Shown one piece after another: positions 1-8,788 of a DNA stretch of 27,870 bases (position 1 is the first letter of the stretch; each line of letters starts with the position of its first letter). The DNA is from JAQUSX01 sp035446985 (GTDB lineage: Bacteria; Bacillota; Clostridia; Christensenellales; CAG-314), in assembly GCA_035446985.1 (NCBI GenBank), contig DAOTGG010000013.1, positions 1-27,870 on the forward strand, written 5' to 3'. Under the pieces are notes generated by a model. The model ran no database searches. It worked only from the letters and a program-made list of their open reading frames with translations, and was not told the DNA's origin. The position numbers and the translations under genes were made by a program.

Positions 1-1
1 G

Positions 2-1171
2 TTCGGAAACGAAGTTAATTACGGCGTATTATACGGCTTGGCAAATAATATAGCCATTAAGCGCGGTTACGGAGAAGAAATGTTAAACTTGGAGCAATCT
101 CTTACCCTTTGCGAAACCGCACCCGAGTATCTCGACATTAATTATCCATGTTTTTTAGATAATTACGCCGACCAAGAAACTTTAAGCAAAGTTAAGACCA
201 TTGCGACCGAGTTTTATTCTTACCTTGAAGCAAACTCTAAAACCGACCTTATTACGGATTATACAAGTCAAAAACACACAGCGTATTTGAACGAATTTTT
301 GTCTATTAACGATAAACCGTATTACGATAATTCCGACCTTGACGGTATTATTGTTTACGGCGGCGGTCAAGCAGTAAGGCTGATATGGGAAACAAATCAG
401 TCAATATTTTATTTAATGGACAATTTTGAGGTAGCTTTTTTTGATGTATATTTTGGCGAAGTGGATATGTATAATTCCGATTATCCTTCTTTACGGAAAA
501 TTTTCATAATTTTTAAAGCGCAGGGGGAATACATTCAAAATCTTTTTGCGGACTATGGTATTAAACCGCAAGCTACCGTGCGTTTTGATAAAGATAATGA
601 GTATTACAATAAATGCGGCGGGGTCTTTTTGCACCAAACGAGTGAAATTTTTTGCTTTGCAGAAGAGGCTTACATTCACGAATATGTGCATTATTTAACA
701 TATAATGAATCTTCTGCGCCTGATTGGATAAGGGAAGCCATCGCTCATCACTATAGTTACACTTATGTTAGTGAACAAATAAGTGTGCCGCGACTTAGCG
801 ATCAAACTTGGACATTAAGTCTTGACCCAAATAACCCCGATGAGAAAGAATCATATGATATTTATAAGGCTGCTGAATATGGTCTTGGACATGAAATAGA
901 TTTTTTAAATGACGACGATTTTTCTTATCTTAATAATTGTTATATTGCTGGCTGGAATATGTATACTAGTTTGAAAAGTTCGGACAGCGGTATAGCTCCA
1001 AAACTCAGTTTCTATGACTATTTACTCAACATGTCGGATGAAAAGCAAGTAATGAACGCGGTTTATTATAATACTCCGCAAGAAATTTTTGGCAAAGACT
1101 GGGACGAATTAGCGATCGACTGGGAACAATCTTTGCGTCAGGAATTTGCGTGGATGAATAACGACGGCTAA
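2..1171 (+). CDS. HEXXH zinc-metallopeptidase-like protein, 5' end outside the window
   Basis: The frame is open from base 2, so the true start lies upstream of the window. The first start-like codon is a TTG at 38 with no ribosome site. About 390 residues are visible. A zinc-binding motif HEYVH is encoded at 677-691. Fourteen residues after it comes a glutamate (codon at 734) in the context PDWIREAIAHHYSY. HEXXH followed by a glutamate in a W-x-x-E-A-[IL]-A-x-x-Y helix is the layout of gluzincin peptidases such as the MA-like families. I infer a zinc peptidase. No substrate can be named. No membrane segment is visible in the part seen, and a signal peptide, if any, would lie in the missing N-terminus. 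A bidirectional terminator follows 34 bases after the stop, so this gene ends its transcription unit. A degenerate, non-catalytic relative remains possible, although all three zinc ligands and the glutamate base are present. Confidence 0.6.
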   Translation, partial: FGNEVNYGVLYGLANNIAIKRGYGEEMLNLEQSLTLCETAPEYLDINYPCFLDNYADQETLSKVKTIATEFYSYLEANSKTDLITDYTSQKHTAYLNEFLSINDKPYYDNSDLDGIIVYGGGQAVRLIWETNQSIFYLMDNFEVAFFDVYFGEVDMYNSDYPSLRKIFIIFKAQGEYIQNLFADYGIKPQATVRFDKDNEYYNKCGGVFLHQTSEIFCFAEEAYIHEYVHYLTYNESSAPDWIREAIAHHYSYTYVSEQISVPRLSDQTWTLSLDPNNPDEKESYDIYKAAEYGLGHEIDFLNDDDFSYLNNCYIAGWNMYTSLKSSDSGIAPKLSFYDYLLNMSDEKQVMNAVYYNTPQEIFGKDWDELAIDWEQSLRQEFAWMNNDG

Positions 1172-1204
1172 ATCATTTTAACGCGAGTTCAATAAATTTT
1201 TAAT

Positions 1205-1236
1205 AAAAAAACGTCCGCGAATAAAGGACGTTTTTT
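1205..1236. terminator. Bidirectional rho-independent terminator
   Basis: The stem ACGTCC / GGACGT (1211-1216 and 1225-1230 or so) is flanked by an A-run on the left and a T-run on the right, with a 9-base loop. It lies between two convergent genes and has a U-tract in both directions, so it can end the peptidase transcript and the rqcH transcript. Confidence 0.85.
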
Positions 1237-1335
1237 CATTTTAAAATATAATTAAATTAGATTTTTTGTAAATAATTCAAAATTTAAGCATTGCGTTTTA
1301 TAAATACCAAAGAGATTTATAGATTTTGCTTTTCG

Positions 1336-3033
1336 TCAAATTAAAAATTCCGTATGTTCGTTCGGCTTTACGATTAAGGTATTGTAAATAGTGTAAATAG
1401 CGTAGCCGAGCGCGCTTTTTGGCGGTTTTTTAAGATTTTTCCGCAAGGTATAATCCACGGCGGTTTTTCCGCTGTTGCGGGCGGGGGAGTAAAACGCCGT
1501 TATTTCCGCCGCCGCGAGTAGCACGTCGTCGGGTATATCTCTCTGCTCGGTTTCGATCAGTACGTGCGCCGAATGAATGGCTTGAGTATGAAGCCACATA
1601 TCCCACGGTTTTGCGGTTTTAAAAGTCAAAGAATCGTTCTGCGTGTTGTTTTTGCCAACGAGTACGCTAAAACCGTTTATGTGGTAACGCGCGAACGAAA
1701 CGGGCGGCTGTTTTCTTTTTTCATTGCCTTTGTCTTTAATGATTTTAGCTTCCGTAAGCTCGTTTTGCATTTCAATCAAATCGCTTTCAGTAGAGCAAAA
1801 CTTCAAAAATTCCGCCATACCCAAGACGTATTCAAGCTGCTCTTTGTTTTCGAGTAAAAGTTTTTGCGTTATTTCAACCGTATTTTTCATTTTGCGGTAT
1901 TTTTTGTAATATTCCTGCGCGTTTTTTTGCGCGGAAAGCATAGGGTTCAGCGCGATTTCAATTACGGGACATTTTTCGTCGTAATAATCGACGGCGGATA
2001 ATACGCTCGCGTTAGGTTTTACGCAATGAATATTAGCCAAAATCAAGTCGCCGTAACGCATATATTTTTCGCTTTCGCTGCTGTCCGATAAAGCCTGCGT
2101 TTGAATAGCGATTTTCTTTTCTATTCTACTGACGGCGTTTTTTATAACGGATGCAAGATGTTTTCTTTTTTGCGATGAACGTAAAACGCGGTCTTTCAGA
2201 AAATAAAATTCGTCGTGTGCTTGGTTAAGCGTATCAAAAAACTTTTTTTCACCTTTTATCGAAAGAAAATCAAATGGAAAAACGTCGATAGGGTTATCTG
2301 ACGCAAAAACCACGTTAGGCTTCGGAAAATCAAGTTTTTTCAGATATTCTTTTATACCGTCTATCGCTTGCGTAACATTCGCTTGGCTAGCGTCGCCACT
2401 TATGCCGTAAAGCATTTCGCTAACGGTTTGAGTTGATACTCCTAGTAGATTTTCCGTCAAAACCGCATAAAAATCACGGTTAGAGTTGCTTAAAAGCTCA
2501 TAAATTTTGTTCGTGTCGTCGGGACGGATTTTGCCTCGATCGGGGAAAAATTCGTATTTCGATCCCGCCAAAATAATTCTTTCGGCGTCAAGCCCCATAG
2601 GCAAATGCTTTAACGTGTCGAAAATAGTATAATTTTCGTCCGTCAAAATAATATTCGCCGTTTTGCCCGTAAGTTCGAAGATAAGGTGTTTTGTTTCGGT
2701 ATAACCAAGTTCGTTTTTACTTGCCAAAGTTAAATCCACAACGCGTTCAAACGGTTTTTGGTTGACTGAAACAAAAGTCGCGTTTAATAAATGCTTTCTA
2801 AGCAGCATGCAAAAATTCGGCGCAACGGCGGGATTTTCTTTTACGTGGTCGGTAAAATGAAGTCGGTTAATGGACGGATTCGCGCTCATAACAAGCCTGC
2901 GCGTTCCGTTTGAAAAAACCGCCAGTACAATCTCGTCCCGTTCGGGTTGAGTTATTTTTGTAATTTTGCCGCCCGTAATGTTTTCGCTTAATTCTTTGGT
3001 CAAAACGGACAGCGATAAAGAATCGAATGCCAT
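1336..3033 (-). CDS. rqcH: RqcH/NFACT-family ribosome quality-control protein (Rqc2 homologue, FbpA-like)
   Basis: This is a 565-residue NFACT protein, close to the usual 560-590. In bacteria such as Bacillus subtilis, RqcH binds split 50S subunits carrying stalled peptidyl-tRNA and adds C-terminal alanine tails that mark the chain for ClpXP. The N-terminal NFACT-N domain opens MAFDSLSLSVLTKEL and contains FCMLLRKHL (about 75-82). A helical coiled-coil middle follows (about 290-430), then the NFACT-R segment D478-MWLHTQAIHSAHV. The functional Asp-Arg pair of NFACT-N is Glu96-Arg97 here. The gene diverges from tig-clpP-clpX. The ATG has no Shine-Dalgarno sequence, and a -10 box (TAAAAT) ends 8 bases before it, so the mRNA is probably leaderless. 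Older annotation calls this family fibronectin-binding protein A; the ribosome role is the established one. Confidence 0.92.
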   Translation of the reverse strand: MAFDSLSLSVLTKELSENITGGKITKITQPERDEIVLAVFSNGTRRLVMSANPSINRLHFTDHVKENPAVAPNFCMLLRKHLLNATFVSVNQKPFERVVDLTLASKNELGYTETKHLIFELTGKTANIILTDENYTIFDTLKHLPMGLDAERIILAGSKYEFFPDRGKIRPDDTNKIYELLSNSNRDFYAVLTENLLGVSTQTVSEMLYGISGDASQANVTQAIDGIKEYLKKLDFPKPNVVFASDNPIDVFPFDFLSIKGEKKFFDTLNQAHDEFYFLKDRVLRSSQKRKHLASVIKNAVSRIEKKIAIQTQALSDSSESEKYMRYGDLILANIHCVKPNASVLSAVDYYDEKCPVIEIALNPMLSAQKNAQEYYKKYRKMKNTVEITQKLLLENKEQLEYVLGMAEFLKFCSTESDLIEMQNELTEAKIIKDKGNEKRKQPPVSFARYHINGFSVLVGKNNTQNDSLTFKTAKPWDMWLHTQAIHSAHVLIETEQRDIPDDVLLAAAEITAFYSPARNSGKTAVDYTLRKNLKKPPKSALGYAIYTIYNTLIVKPNEHTEFLI

Positions 3034-3041
3034 AGGATTTT

Positions 3042-3070
3042 ATTTTACACTAAAATCTGTTTTTGTTCAA
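3042..3070 (-). promoter_or_regulatory. SigA-type promoter of rqcH, predicted leaderless
   Basis: On the minus strand the order is TTGAAC (3070-3065), a 17-base spacer, TAAAAT (3047-3042), 8 bases, then the ATG at 3033. Transcription would start within a few bases of the A of the ATG. There is no G-rich ribosome site between the -10 box and the start codon. Confidence 0.65.
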
Positions 3071-3089
3071 CTACTGCCGCCTAAAAGAA

Positions 3090-3118
3090 TTGTCAAATTT
3101 TTAAAACTATGTTAAAAT
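3090..3118 (+). promoter_or_regulatory. SigA-type promoter of tig-clpP-clpX
   Basis: TTGTCA (3090-3095), a 17-base spacer and TAAAAT (3113-3118) point to a start near 3125. That leaves a leader of about 30 bases ending in GGAGG. The promoter is back-to-back with that of rqcH; the two -35 boxes are 19 bases apart, so the two units could influence each other. Confidence 0.75.
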
Positions 3119-3155
3119 ACAGTGCTAGTTAACATAAGAATATGTGGAGGATATA

Positions 3156-4436
3156 ATGAAGTACAAAGTAGAAGCTCAAAAAGGTAAAGCTATTATCAAT
3201 TTTACTGTGACAAAAGAAGAATGGGACTTGGCGGTAGAAGACGCTTATCAAAAAAACAAACACAAATATTCGCTCAAAGGTTTTAGAAAAGGACACGTTC
3301 CCAAAAACGTATTGGAAAACACTTTCGGCAAGGATTTATTTATCGAAGAAGCGTTCAATCTCGCTTTCCCCAAGTATTACGAAGAAGTTTTGGACAAACA
3401 TACGGAGATTTTCCCCGTTGACCGTCCCGAGATAAATTTTGACAGCCTTGACGATAAAGGACTTAAATTCAGCGTCACAGTCGTAACCAAACCCGAAATT
3501 GAGCTTGGAAAATATAAAGGACTGAAAGTTAAAAAAGTACCCGTAAAAGTTACGGATAAAGATATCGAAGAAGAACTAAATAGAGTTCAGGACAGAAACG
3601 CCAGAATGGTGGACGTAGACCGTCCCGTTAAAGATGGCGACGAAGTGTTGATAGATTACTCAGGCTCGGTCGACGGCGTAAAATTCGACGGCGGCACAGC
3701 GGAAAAACAAACTTTGGTTATCGGCAGCAAAACGTTTATCCCCGGCTTTGAAGAACAGCTTATCGGTATGAATAAGGGCGAAGAAAAAGACATTAACGTC
3801 AAATTCCCCGACGAATACAGAGCAGAAAACCTTAAAGGTAAAGATTCCGTTTTTCATATCAAACTGCACGAAATCAAGTTTAAAGAGCTTCCCGCTATCG
3901 ACGACGACTTTGCGAAAGACGTCAGCGAGTTCGATACTTTGGATGAATACAAAGCCGATATTAGGAAAAACTTAACCGAAGAAAAAACCAAAAAAGCCGA
4001 AGCGGAAGAAGAAAACGCTTTGGTGGAAATGATTGTAAAAGACGCTAAGGTAGAAATTCCCGATGCTATGGTAGAAACGCAAATAGACGCATACGTTGAA
4101 GATTTTGGCTATACGCTAATGTATCAAGGATTAAACCTGGACGACTATCTGAAATACACGAACAATACCAAAGAAAAATTGCGTGAAACTTACCGTGAAA
4201 AAGCGCAGGTCGGCGTAAAAACAAGGCTTGTAATGGAAGCTATTATCAAAGCGGAAGAACTTAAGGCTGACGCAAAAAGCGTTGAAGCAAAAATCAAACA
4301 GCTTGCGAAAGAAATCAACCAAGATTACAAAGAATATAAGCAAACGATAAGCGAACAACATCTTGATTATATCAAAAACGAAGTTTTGACCGAAAAACTT
4401 ATCACGTTTTTGAAAGCTGAAAACACTATCGCTTAA
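3156..4436 (+). CDS. tig: Trigger factor, ribosome-associated chaperone and prolyl isomerase
   Basis: This 426-residue protein has the usual length. Trigger factor docks at the ribosomal exit tunnel and shields nascent chains. The N-terminal ribosome-binding domain shows the signature GFRKGHVPKNVLE (about 42-54). An FKBP-type isomerase domain follows (about 155-240; DGDEVLIDYSGSVDG, FIPGFEEQLIGMNKGEE), then the helical C-terminal arms (about 255-426), rich in Lys and Glu. The ATG at 3156 is chosen because GGAGG at 3146-3150 lies 5 bases upstream. A GTG at 3144 in the same frame overlaps that ribosome site and is rejected. It is the first gene of a unit with clpP (45 bases downstream) and clpX, the common bacterial arrangement. 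Confidence 0.97.
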   Translation: MKYKVEAQKGKAIINFTVTKEEWDLAVEDAYQKNKHKYSLKGFRKGHVPKNVLENTFGKDLFIEEAFNLAFPKYYEEVLDKHTEIFPVDRPEINFDSLDDKGLKFSVTVVTKPEIELGKYKGLKVKKVPVKVTDKDIEEELNRVQDRNARMVDVDRPVKDGDEVLIDYSGSVDGVKFDGGTAEKQTLVIGSKTFIPGFEEQLIGMNKGEEKDINVKFPDEYRAENLKGKDSVFHIKLHEIKFKELPAIDDDFAKDVSEFDTLDEYKADIRKNLTEEKTKKAEAEEENALVEMIVKDAKVEIPDAMVETQIDAYVEDFGYTLMYQGLNLDDYLKYTNNTKEKLRETYREKAQVGVKTRLVMEAIIKAEELKADAKSVEAKIKQLAKEINQDYKEYKQTISEQHLDYIKNEVLTEKLITFLKAENTIA

Positions 4437-4481
4437 TAAAAAGACATTCGCTAAAAAAATCAATTTTAGGAGCAGCAAAAA

Positions 4482-5087
4482 ATGAGAAATTATTCGATTC
4501 CGTACGTTGTTGAACAGACCAACAGAGGGGAACGCACTTATGATATTTATTCCCGTATGTTGGAGGACAGAATAATATTTTTGACAGGCGAAGTGACCGA
4601 CGACGCCGCAAACAGTATCGTGGCTCAGCTTATTTATCTCGAAGGCAAGGACCCCGACAAAGATATAAATTTGTATATCAACAGCCCTGGCGGAAGCGTC
4701 TCGGCTGGTATGGCAATTTATGACACTATGCAATATATTAAATGTGAAGTGGCTACTATCTGCGTAGGATTAGCGGCGAGTATGGGAGCGTTTTTGCTTT
4801 CATCGGGAGCAAAAGGCAAACGTTACGCGCTGGCTAACAGCGAAATAATGATACATCAACCGCTTGGGGGCGCGCAAGGACAGGCAAGCGATATAGAAAT
4901 TCAAACGCAGCAGTTATTAAAAACAAAAAAGAAATTAAATCGTATTTTATCGGAAAACACGTCGCAGCCTCTAAAAAAAGTCGAACAGGACACAGACAGA
5001 GACTTTTTTATGAGCGCGGAAGAAGCTCAAAAATACGGGCTTATAGACAAAGTATATGTTCCGAGAAAAAACAAAGACAAGGAGTAG
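4482..5087 (+). CDS. clpP: ATP-dependent Clp protease proteolytic subunit ClpP
   Basis: This is the 201-residue serine peptidase subunit that forms the double heptameric chamber fed by ClpX or ClpA/C ATPases. The catalytic triad is visible: Ser100 in AASMGA, His125 in IMIHQP and Asp174 in TDRDFFMSAEEA. The oxyanion segment INSPGGSVSAGMAIYD (about 66-81) is intact. The start is supported by AGGAG at 4468-4472, 9 bases before the ATG. No terminator lies between tig and this gene, and the clpX ribosome site is inside its last codons, so the three are probably one mRNA. The short N-terminal segment MRNYSIPYVVEQTNRGERTYDIYSRML is typical of the family, which self-processes there. Confidence 0.97.
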   Translation: MRNYSIPYVVEQTNRGERTYDIYSRMLEDRIIFLTGEVTDDAANSIVAQLIYLEGKDPDKDINLYINSPGGSVSAGMAIYDTMQYIKCEVATICVGLAASMGAFLLSSGAKGKRYALANSEIMIHQPLGGAQGQASDIEIQTQQLLKTKKKLNRILSENTSQPLKKVEQDTDRDFFMSAEEAQKYGLIDKVYVPRKNKDKE

Positions 5088-5097
5088 TGAAAATAGA

Positions 5098-6324
5098 GTG
5101 GATAAAGAAATTTGTTCTTTTTGCGGTAAACCCGAAGATAAAGTAAACGTCTTGCTTACGGGACCGAACGGAATATACATTTGCGACGAATGCGTTGAAA
5201 TTTGTCAATCGCTTCTCACCCGCAAAAAAGAAGAAAAGGACGATGATTTCAATTTGCCAACCCCCGCGGAAATTAAAAAAATGCTCGACGAATATGTCGT
5301 GGGGCAGGACGCGGCAAAAAGAATATTGTCCGTAGCCGTATACAACCACTATAAAAGAGTAACAAAATCAAGTAAAGAAGATCCTATCGAACTTGATAAA
5401 AGCAATATTCTGATGCTGGGACCGACGGGCTGCGGTAAAACGCTTTTGGCAAAAACTCTCGCCCGTATTCTTAACGTGCCTTTCGCTGTGGCTGACGCTA
5501 CCACGCTTACGGAAGCGGGCTATGTCGGCGAAGACGTTGAAAACGTGCTTTTAAAACTTATTCAAAACGCAGATTACGACATTGAAAAAGCGCAAAAAGG
5601 TATTATTTATATCGACGAAATAGACAAAATCGCCAAAAAAACCGAGAACGTTTCGATAACGAGAGACGTTTCGGGAGAAGGCGTTCAGCAAGCTTTACTG
5701 AAAATCATTGAAAGCACGGTCGCGAACGTTCCCCCGCAAGGCGGAAGAAAACATCCTACGCAGGAAATGATTTCAATCGATACAAGCAATATTTTGTTTA
5801 TATGCGGCGGAGCTTTTATTGGACTGGACAAAATCGTCGAAAAACGTATGGAAAAAAGCACCTTAGGCTTCGGCAGCGAAATAAGAGCGTCGGGCGAATT
5901 TGACGCGGTGAAACTTGTCGAGCAAGCGCAGCCTCAGGATTTTATCAAATACGGCCTTATACCCGAATTTGTAGGAAGATTGCCCATTATCGTCGGACTT
6001 ACGCCGTTAGACGAAAACGCTCTCGTTCAAATATTGACCGAACCCAAAAACGCTTTGGTAAAACAATATCAAAAACTTTTGGGAATGGATAACGTAAAAC
6101 TTGAATTCGATAGAGAAGCATTGATTGAAGTCGCGAAAAAATCCATAAAACTCAAAACGGGCGCAAGAGGACTCAGGTCCATTATGGAAAACATAATGCT
6201 CGACTTTATGTACGACGCGCCGGAAGATAAGAGTATCGTAGCGATAAAAATTCACAAAGAATGCGTAACGGGCGGAACGAAACCCGAAATTATCCGCGAT
6301 AACGACTTTTCAAAAATAGCGTAA
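5098..6324 (+). CDS. clpX: ClpX, AAA+ unfoldase subunit of ClpXP
   Basis: This 408-residue hexameric unfoldase delivers substrates, including alanine-tailed stalled chains, to ClpP. The N-terminal zinc-binding domain has Cys6, Cys9, Cys29 and Cys32 (CSFC...CDEC). Walker A is GPTGCGKT (108-115), the pore loop GYVG is at 141-144, Walker B IIYIDEID at 169-176 and the RKH loop at 217-219. The ClpP-docking loop is LGF (256-258), where IGF is usual. Sensor 2 is in TGARGLRSIM. I place the start at GTG 5098, 10 bases after the clpP stop, with AAGGAG 13 bases upstream. It puts the first zinc Cys at residue 6, as expected. An in-frame ATG at 5056 would extend the protein by 14 residues into clpP, and lacks a ribosome site. 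Confidence 0.95.
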   Translation: MDKEICSFCGKPEDKVNVLLTGPNGIYICDECVEICQSLLTRKKEEKDDDFNLPTPAEIKKMLDEYVVGQDAAKRILSVAVYNHYKRVTKSSKEDPIELDKSNILMLGPTGCGKTLLAKTLARILNVPFAVADATTLTEAGYVGEDVENVLLKLIQNADYDIEKAQKGIIYIDEIDKIAKKTENVSITRDVSGEGVQQALLKIIESTVANVPPQGGRKHPTQEMISIDTSNILFICGGAFIGLDKIVEKRMEKSTLGFGSEIRASGEFDAVKLVEQAQPQDFIKYGLIPEFVGRLPIIVGLTPLDENALVQILTEPKNALVKQYQKLLGMDNVKLEFDREALIEVAKKSIKLKTGARGLRSIMENIMLDFMYDAPEDKSIVAIKIHKECVTGGTKPEIIRDNDFSKIA

Positions 6325-6361
6325 CGATATTTAAAAGTTTTCAACAAAATAATTAAAAATC

Positions 6362-6396
6362 AAAATGCCGAACAAAATATCCGTTCGGCATTTTTC
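6362..6396 (+). terminator. Rho-independent terminator after clpX
   Basis: The stem ATGCCGAAC / GTTCGGCAT is followed by a T-run (TTTTT at 6391-6395). It begins about 40 bases after the clpX stop and closes the tig-clpP-clpX unit. An in-frame ATG for lon at 6365 lies in this stem, which argues against its being the lon start. Confidence 0.85.
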
Positions 6397-6407
6397 GTTA
6401 ATAATTA

Positions 6408-6436
6408 TTGCAATAAAAATGAAAGTAATTTATAAT
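6408..6436 (+). promoter_or_regulatory. SigA-type promoter of lon-engB
   Basis: TTGCAA (6408-6413), a 17-base spacer and a perfect TATAAT (6431-6436) predict a start near 6443. That is downstream of the in-frame ATGs at 6365 and 6419 and about 36 bases upstream of the TTG start of lon. No CIRCE (TTAGCACTC inverted repeat) or obvious CtsR site was seen here. Confidence 0.75.
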
Positions 6437-6478
6437 AATAAAACTAAGACTATAAAATCTACTTTCGAGGTATTCCTT

Positions 6479-8788
6479 TTGAATAAAGAACCGACTACAT
6501 TACCAATGATAGCCCTTAGGGGTATGGTTATTTTCCCCGATACGACTATTTCATTAGATATCGGACGGAAAAAATCGCTTAACGCTTTGGATAAGGCAGT
6601 AAAAGACCAAAGTCTGCTTTTTGTTGCCGCTCAAAAAGATTTGGCAACCGTAGACCCGACGCAAAAAGATATTCACACGGTAGGCACCGTAGTGCGTATT
6701 TTGCAAGTTATGAAATTGTCGGCGGAAAACGCCCGCGCCATTATTCGCGGACTTTATTCCGCAAAAATTGACGAGTTTATACCCAATGAAGAAAATTTGG
6801 AAGTAAAAGTTCACGAAGTGGACTATATTGAAGCGGACAAGCTCGAAACCGAAGCTATGCTTCGTAAATCCCGCGATTTGGTGGCGCAGTTAGGACTTAA
6901 CAGCAATAAAATCACAAAAGATTCTCTTATTCGCGTCGCGGAAATATACGATCCCAACGTTTACGTTAACGTAGTGGCAAACGAAGTCGTTTATCGCGAA
7001 GCGGAAAAGCAGGAACTTTTGCAAACTGTAGATACCGAAAAACGTCTGGAAAAACTTGCGAAAATTTTGATAAACGAAGTCGAATTAGCAAAAATCGACA
7101 AAAAAATCGCAGGCAGAGTAAAACGCCAGATAGATAAAGGTCAAAAAGAGTTTTATCTCAAAGAACAAATAAGGGCGATAAGTCAGGAGCTTGGCAACGA
7201 CGAGGACGAGATTTCCGAGTTGGAAAAACTCGTGCAAAAAAGCAAGATGCCCGAAGACGTGGCGGCTAAGGCAATGAAAGAAATCCGCCGTATGTCGAAA
7301 ATGGTTTCCAGTTCTCCCGACGCTTCCGTTATCCGCGCGTACGTCGAATGGCTTACGGATATGCCGTGGAGCGTGTTGACCAAAGACAATAAAGACCTGG
7401 TGCTTGCTCGTAAAATACTTGACGAGGACCATTTTGGGCTTGACAAAATCAAACAAAGAATTATCGAATATCTTGCCGTTATGCAGCTTACGGGCGGGCT
7501 TAACGGACCTATACTGTGCTTTGTGGGACCTCCGGGCACAGGCAAAACTTCTATCGTAAAATCTATCGCCAGAGCGCTTGACAGAAAATATGTTCGTATG
7601 AGCCTTGGCGGCGTTCGCGACGAAGCGGAAATAAGAGGTCACAGACGCACGTACGTAGGCGCGATACCTGGTAAAATAATTTACCTTATGAAACAAGCGC
7701 AGTCGATGAACCCCGTTATGCTTTTCGACGAAATCGACAAGATGAGCAGCGACTTCCGCGGCGATCCCGCCAGCGCGATGCTCGAAGTACTCGATCCCGA
7801 GCAAAACTCTAATTTTGTCGACCACTATATGGAAGTGTCTTTTGATTTATCAAAAACTTTGTTTATCTGCACGGCAAATAACGTGGATAATATTCCTCCC
7901 GCTTTACTGGACAGAATGGAACTTATCGAGCTTACAGGCTACACCGAAGAAGAAAAAATGGAAATAGCCAAAAGCTTTTTAGTGCCGAAACAAGAAAAAC
8001 TGAACGGTATCGAGCCCAAAAGCGTTGCTTTTACAGAAGACGCTTTGCGCACGGTAATAAAAAGTTATACCCGCGAATCGGGCGTAAGACAGCTGGAAAG
8101 AGAAATAGCGACCGTTTGCCGCAAAATAGCTTTGGAAGTGGTTAATGAAAAAGTCACGGACATTACTATCACGCAGGAAAACGTGGAAAAATATCTCGAT
8201 ATTCCTAAATACAAAAATGAAACGGTGGATAAAAAAGACGAAATAGGCTCGGCGACTGGCTTAGCATGGACTGTCGTCGGCGGTACGACGCTGATTATAG
8301 ACGTAACGTTATTTGAAGGCAAAGGCGAAATTTTGCTGACTGGTAAACTTGGCGACGTTATGAAAGAATCGGCTAGGGCGGCTATAAGTTTGGTCAGAAG
8401 CAAAGCTTCCGATTACGGCATAGACCCTGAAAAGTTTTTAAAAACCGACATTCATATTCATATTCCCGAAGGCGCGATACCCAAAGACGGACCCAGCGCG
8501 GGCGTGACTATGGCAACGGCTATTATGTCGGCATTCAGCGGATATCCAGTCAGAAAAAACGTGGCAATGACTGGCGAAGTAACGCTGAGGGGCAAAGTTT
8601 TGCCTATCGGCGGACTTAAAGAAAAAACGCTGGCAGCGTATAGAGCTGGAATAAGAAAAATTATAGTTCCTATCGACAACGAAAAAGACCTGCGCGAGAT
8701 ACCGAAAGAAGTATTGTTGAATATGGAAGTAGTCTTGGCGGAAAATATAAAGACTGTTTTTGACAACGCTCTCAATATGAAAAAATGA
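6479..8788 (+). CDS. lon: Lon, ATP-dependent AAA+ serine protease
   Basis: This 769-residue LonA-type protease degrades misfolded and regulatory proteins in the cytoplasm. It has an N-terminal LON substrate domain (LPMIALRGMVIFP, about 8-20), a helical region, and an AAA+ module with Walker A GPPGTGKTS and Walker B MLFDEIDKM. The C-terminal peptidase has a Ser673-Lys716 dyad, with Ser in KDGPSAGVTM and Lys in LPIGGLKEK. The start is a TTG at 6479: GAGG at 6467-6470 lies 8 bases upstream, the resulting N-terminus matches the family, and the predicted transcript begins only near 6443. Longer in-frame ATGs at 6365 and 6419 fall inside a terminator and a promoter. The stop overlaps the engB start by four bases (ATGA). 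Confidence 0.96.
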   Translation: MNKEPTTLPMIALRGMVIFPDTTISLDIGRKKSLNALDKAVKDQSLLFVAAQKDLATVDPTQKDIHTVGTVVRILQVMKLSAENARAIIRGLYSAKIDEFIPNEENLEVKVHEVDYIEADKLETEAMLRKSRDLVAQLGLNSNKITKDSLIRVAEIYDPNVYVNVVANEVVYREAEKQELLQTVDTEKRLEKLAKILINEVELAKIDKKIAGRVKRQIDKGQKEFYLKEQIRAISQELGNDEDEISELEKLVQKSKMPEDVAAKAMKEIRRMSKMVSSSPDASVIRAYVEWLTDMPWSVLTKDNKDLVLARKILDEDHFGLDKIKQRIIEYLAVMQLTGGLNGPILCFVGPPGTGKTSIVKSIARALDRKYVRMSLGGVRDEAEIRGHRRTYVGAIPGKIIYLMKQAQSMNPVMLFDEIDKMSSDFRGDPASAMLEVLDPEQNSNFVDHYMEVSFDLSKTLFICTANNVDNIPPALLDRMELIELTGYTEEEKMEIAKSFLVPKQEKLNGIEPKSVAFTEDALRTVIKSYTRESGVRQLEREIATVCRKIALEVVNEKVTDITITQENVEKYLDIPKYKNETVDKKDEIGSATGLAWTVVGGTTLIIDVTLFEGKGEILLTGKLGDVMKESARAAISLVRSKASDYGIDPEKFLKTDIHIHIPEGAIPKDGPSAGVTMATAIMSAFSGYPVRKNVAMTGEVTLRGKVLPIGGLKEKTLAAYRAGIRKIIVPIDNEKDLREIPKEVLLNMEVVLAENIKTVFDNALNMKK

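Noticed and set aside
3119..3150. CIRCE or CtsR heat-shock operator upstream of tig
   Set aside because: A GTGCTAG sequence is present, but there is no TTAGCACTC-N9-GAGTGCTAA repeat and no GGTCAAA pair.
4131..4733. 200-codon open frame on the minus strand across the tig/clpP junction
   Set aside because: It is antisense to two clear genes, is rich in Phe and Val as expected from complementary codons, and has no recognisable domain.
6365..6478. Longer lon N-terminus from ATG 6365 or 6419
   Set aside because: The first ATG is inside a terminator stem and the second lies in the promoter spacer, both upstream of the predicted transcript start. The extra residues do not look like Lon, and TTG 6479 has a ribosome site.
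7085..7825. 246-codon minus-strand open frame inside lon
   Set aside because: It is a complementary-strand shadow of the Lon AAA+ region with biased composition and no ribosome site.
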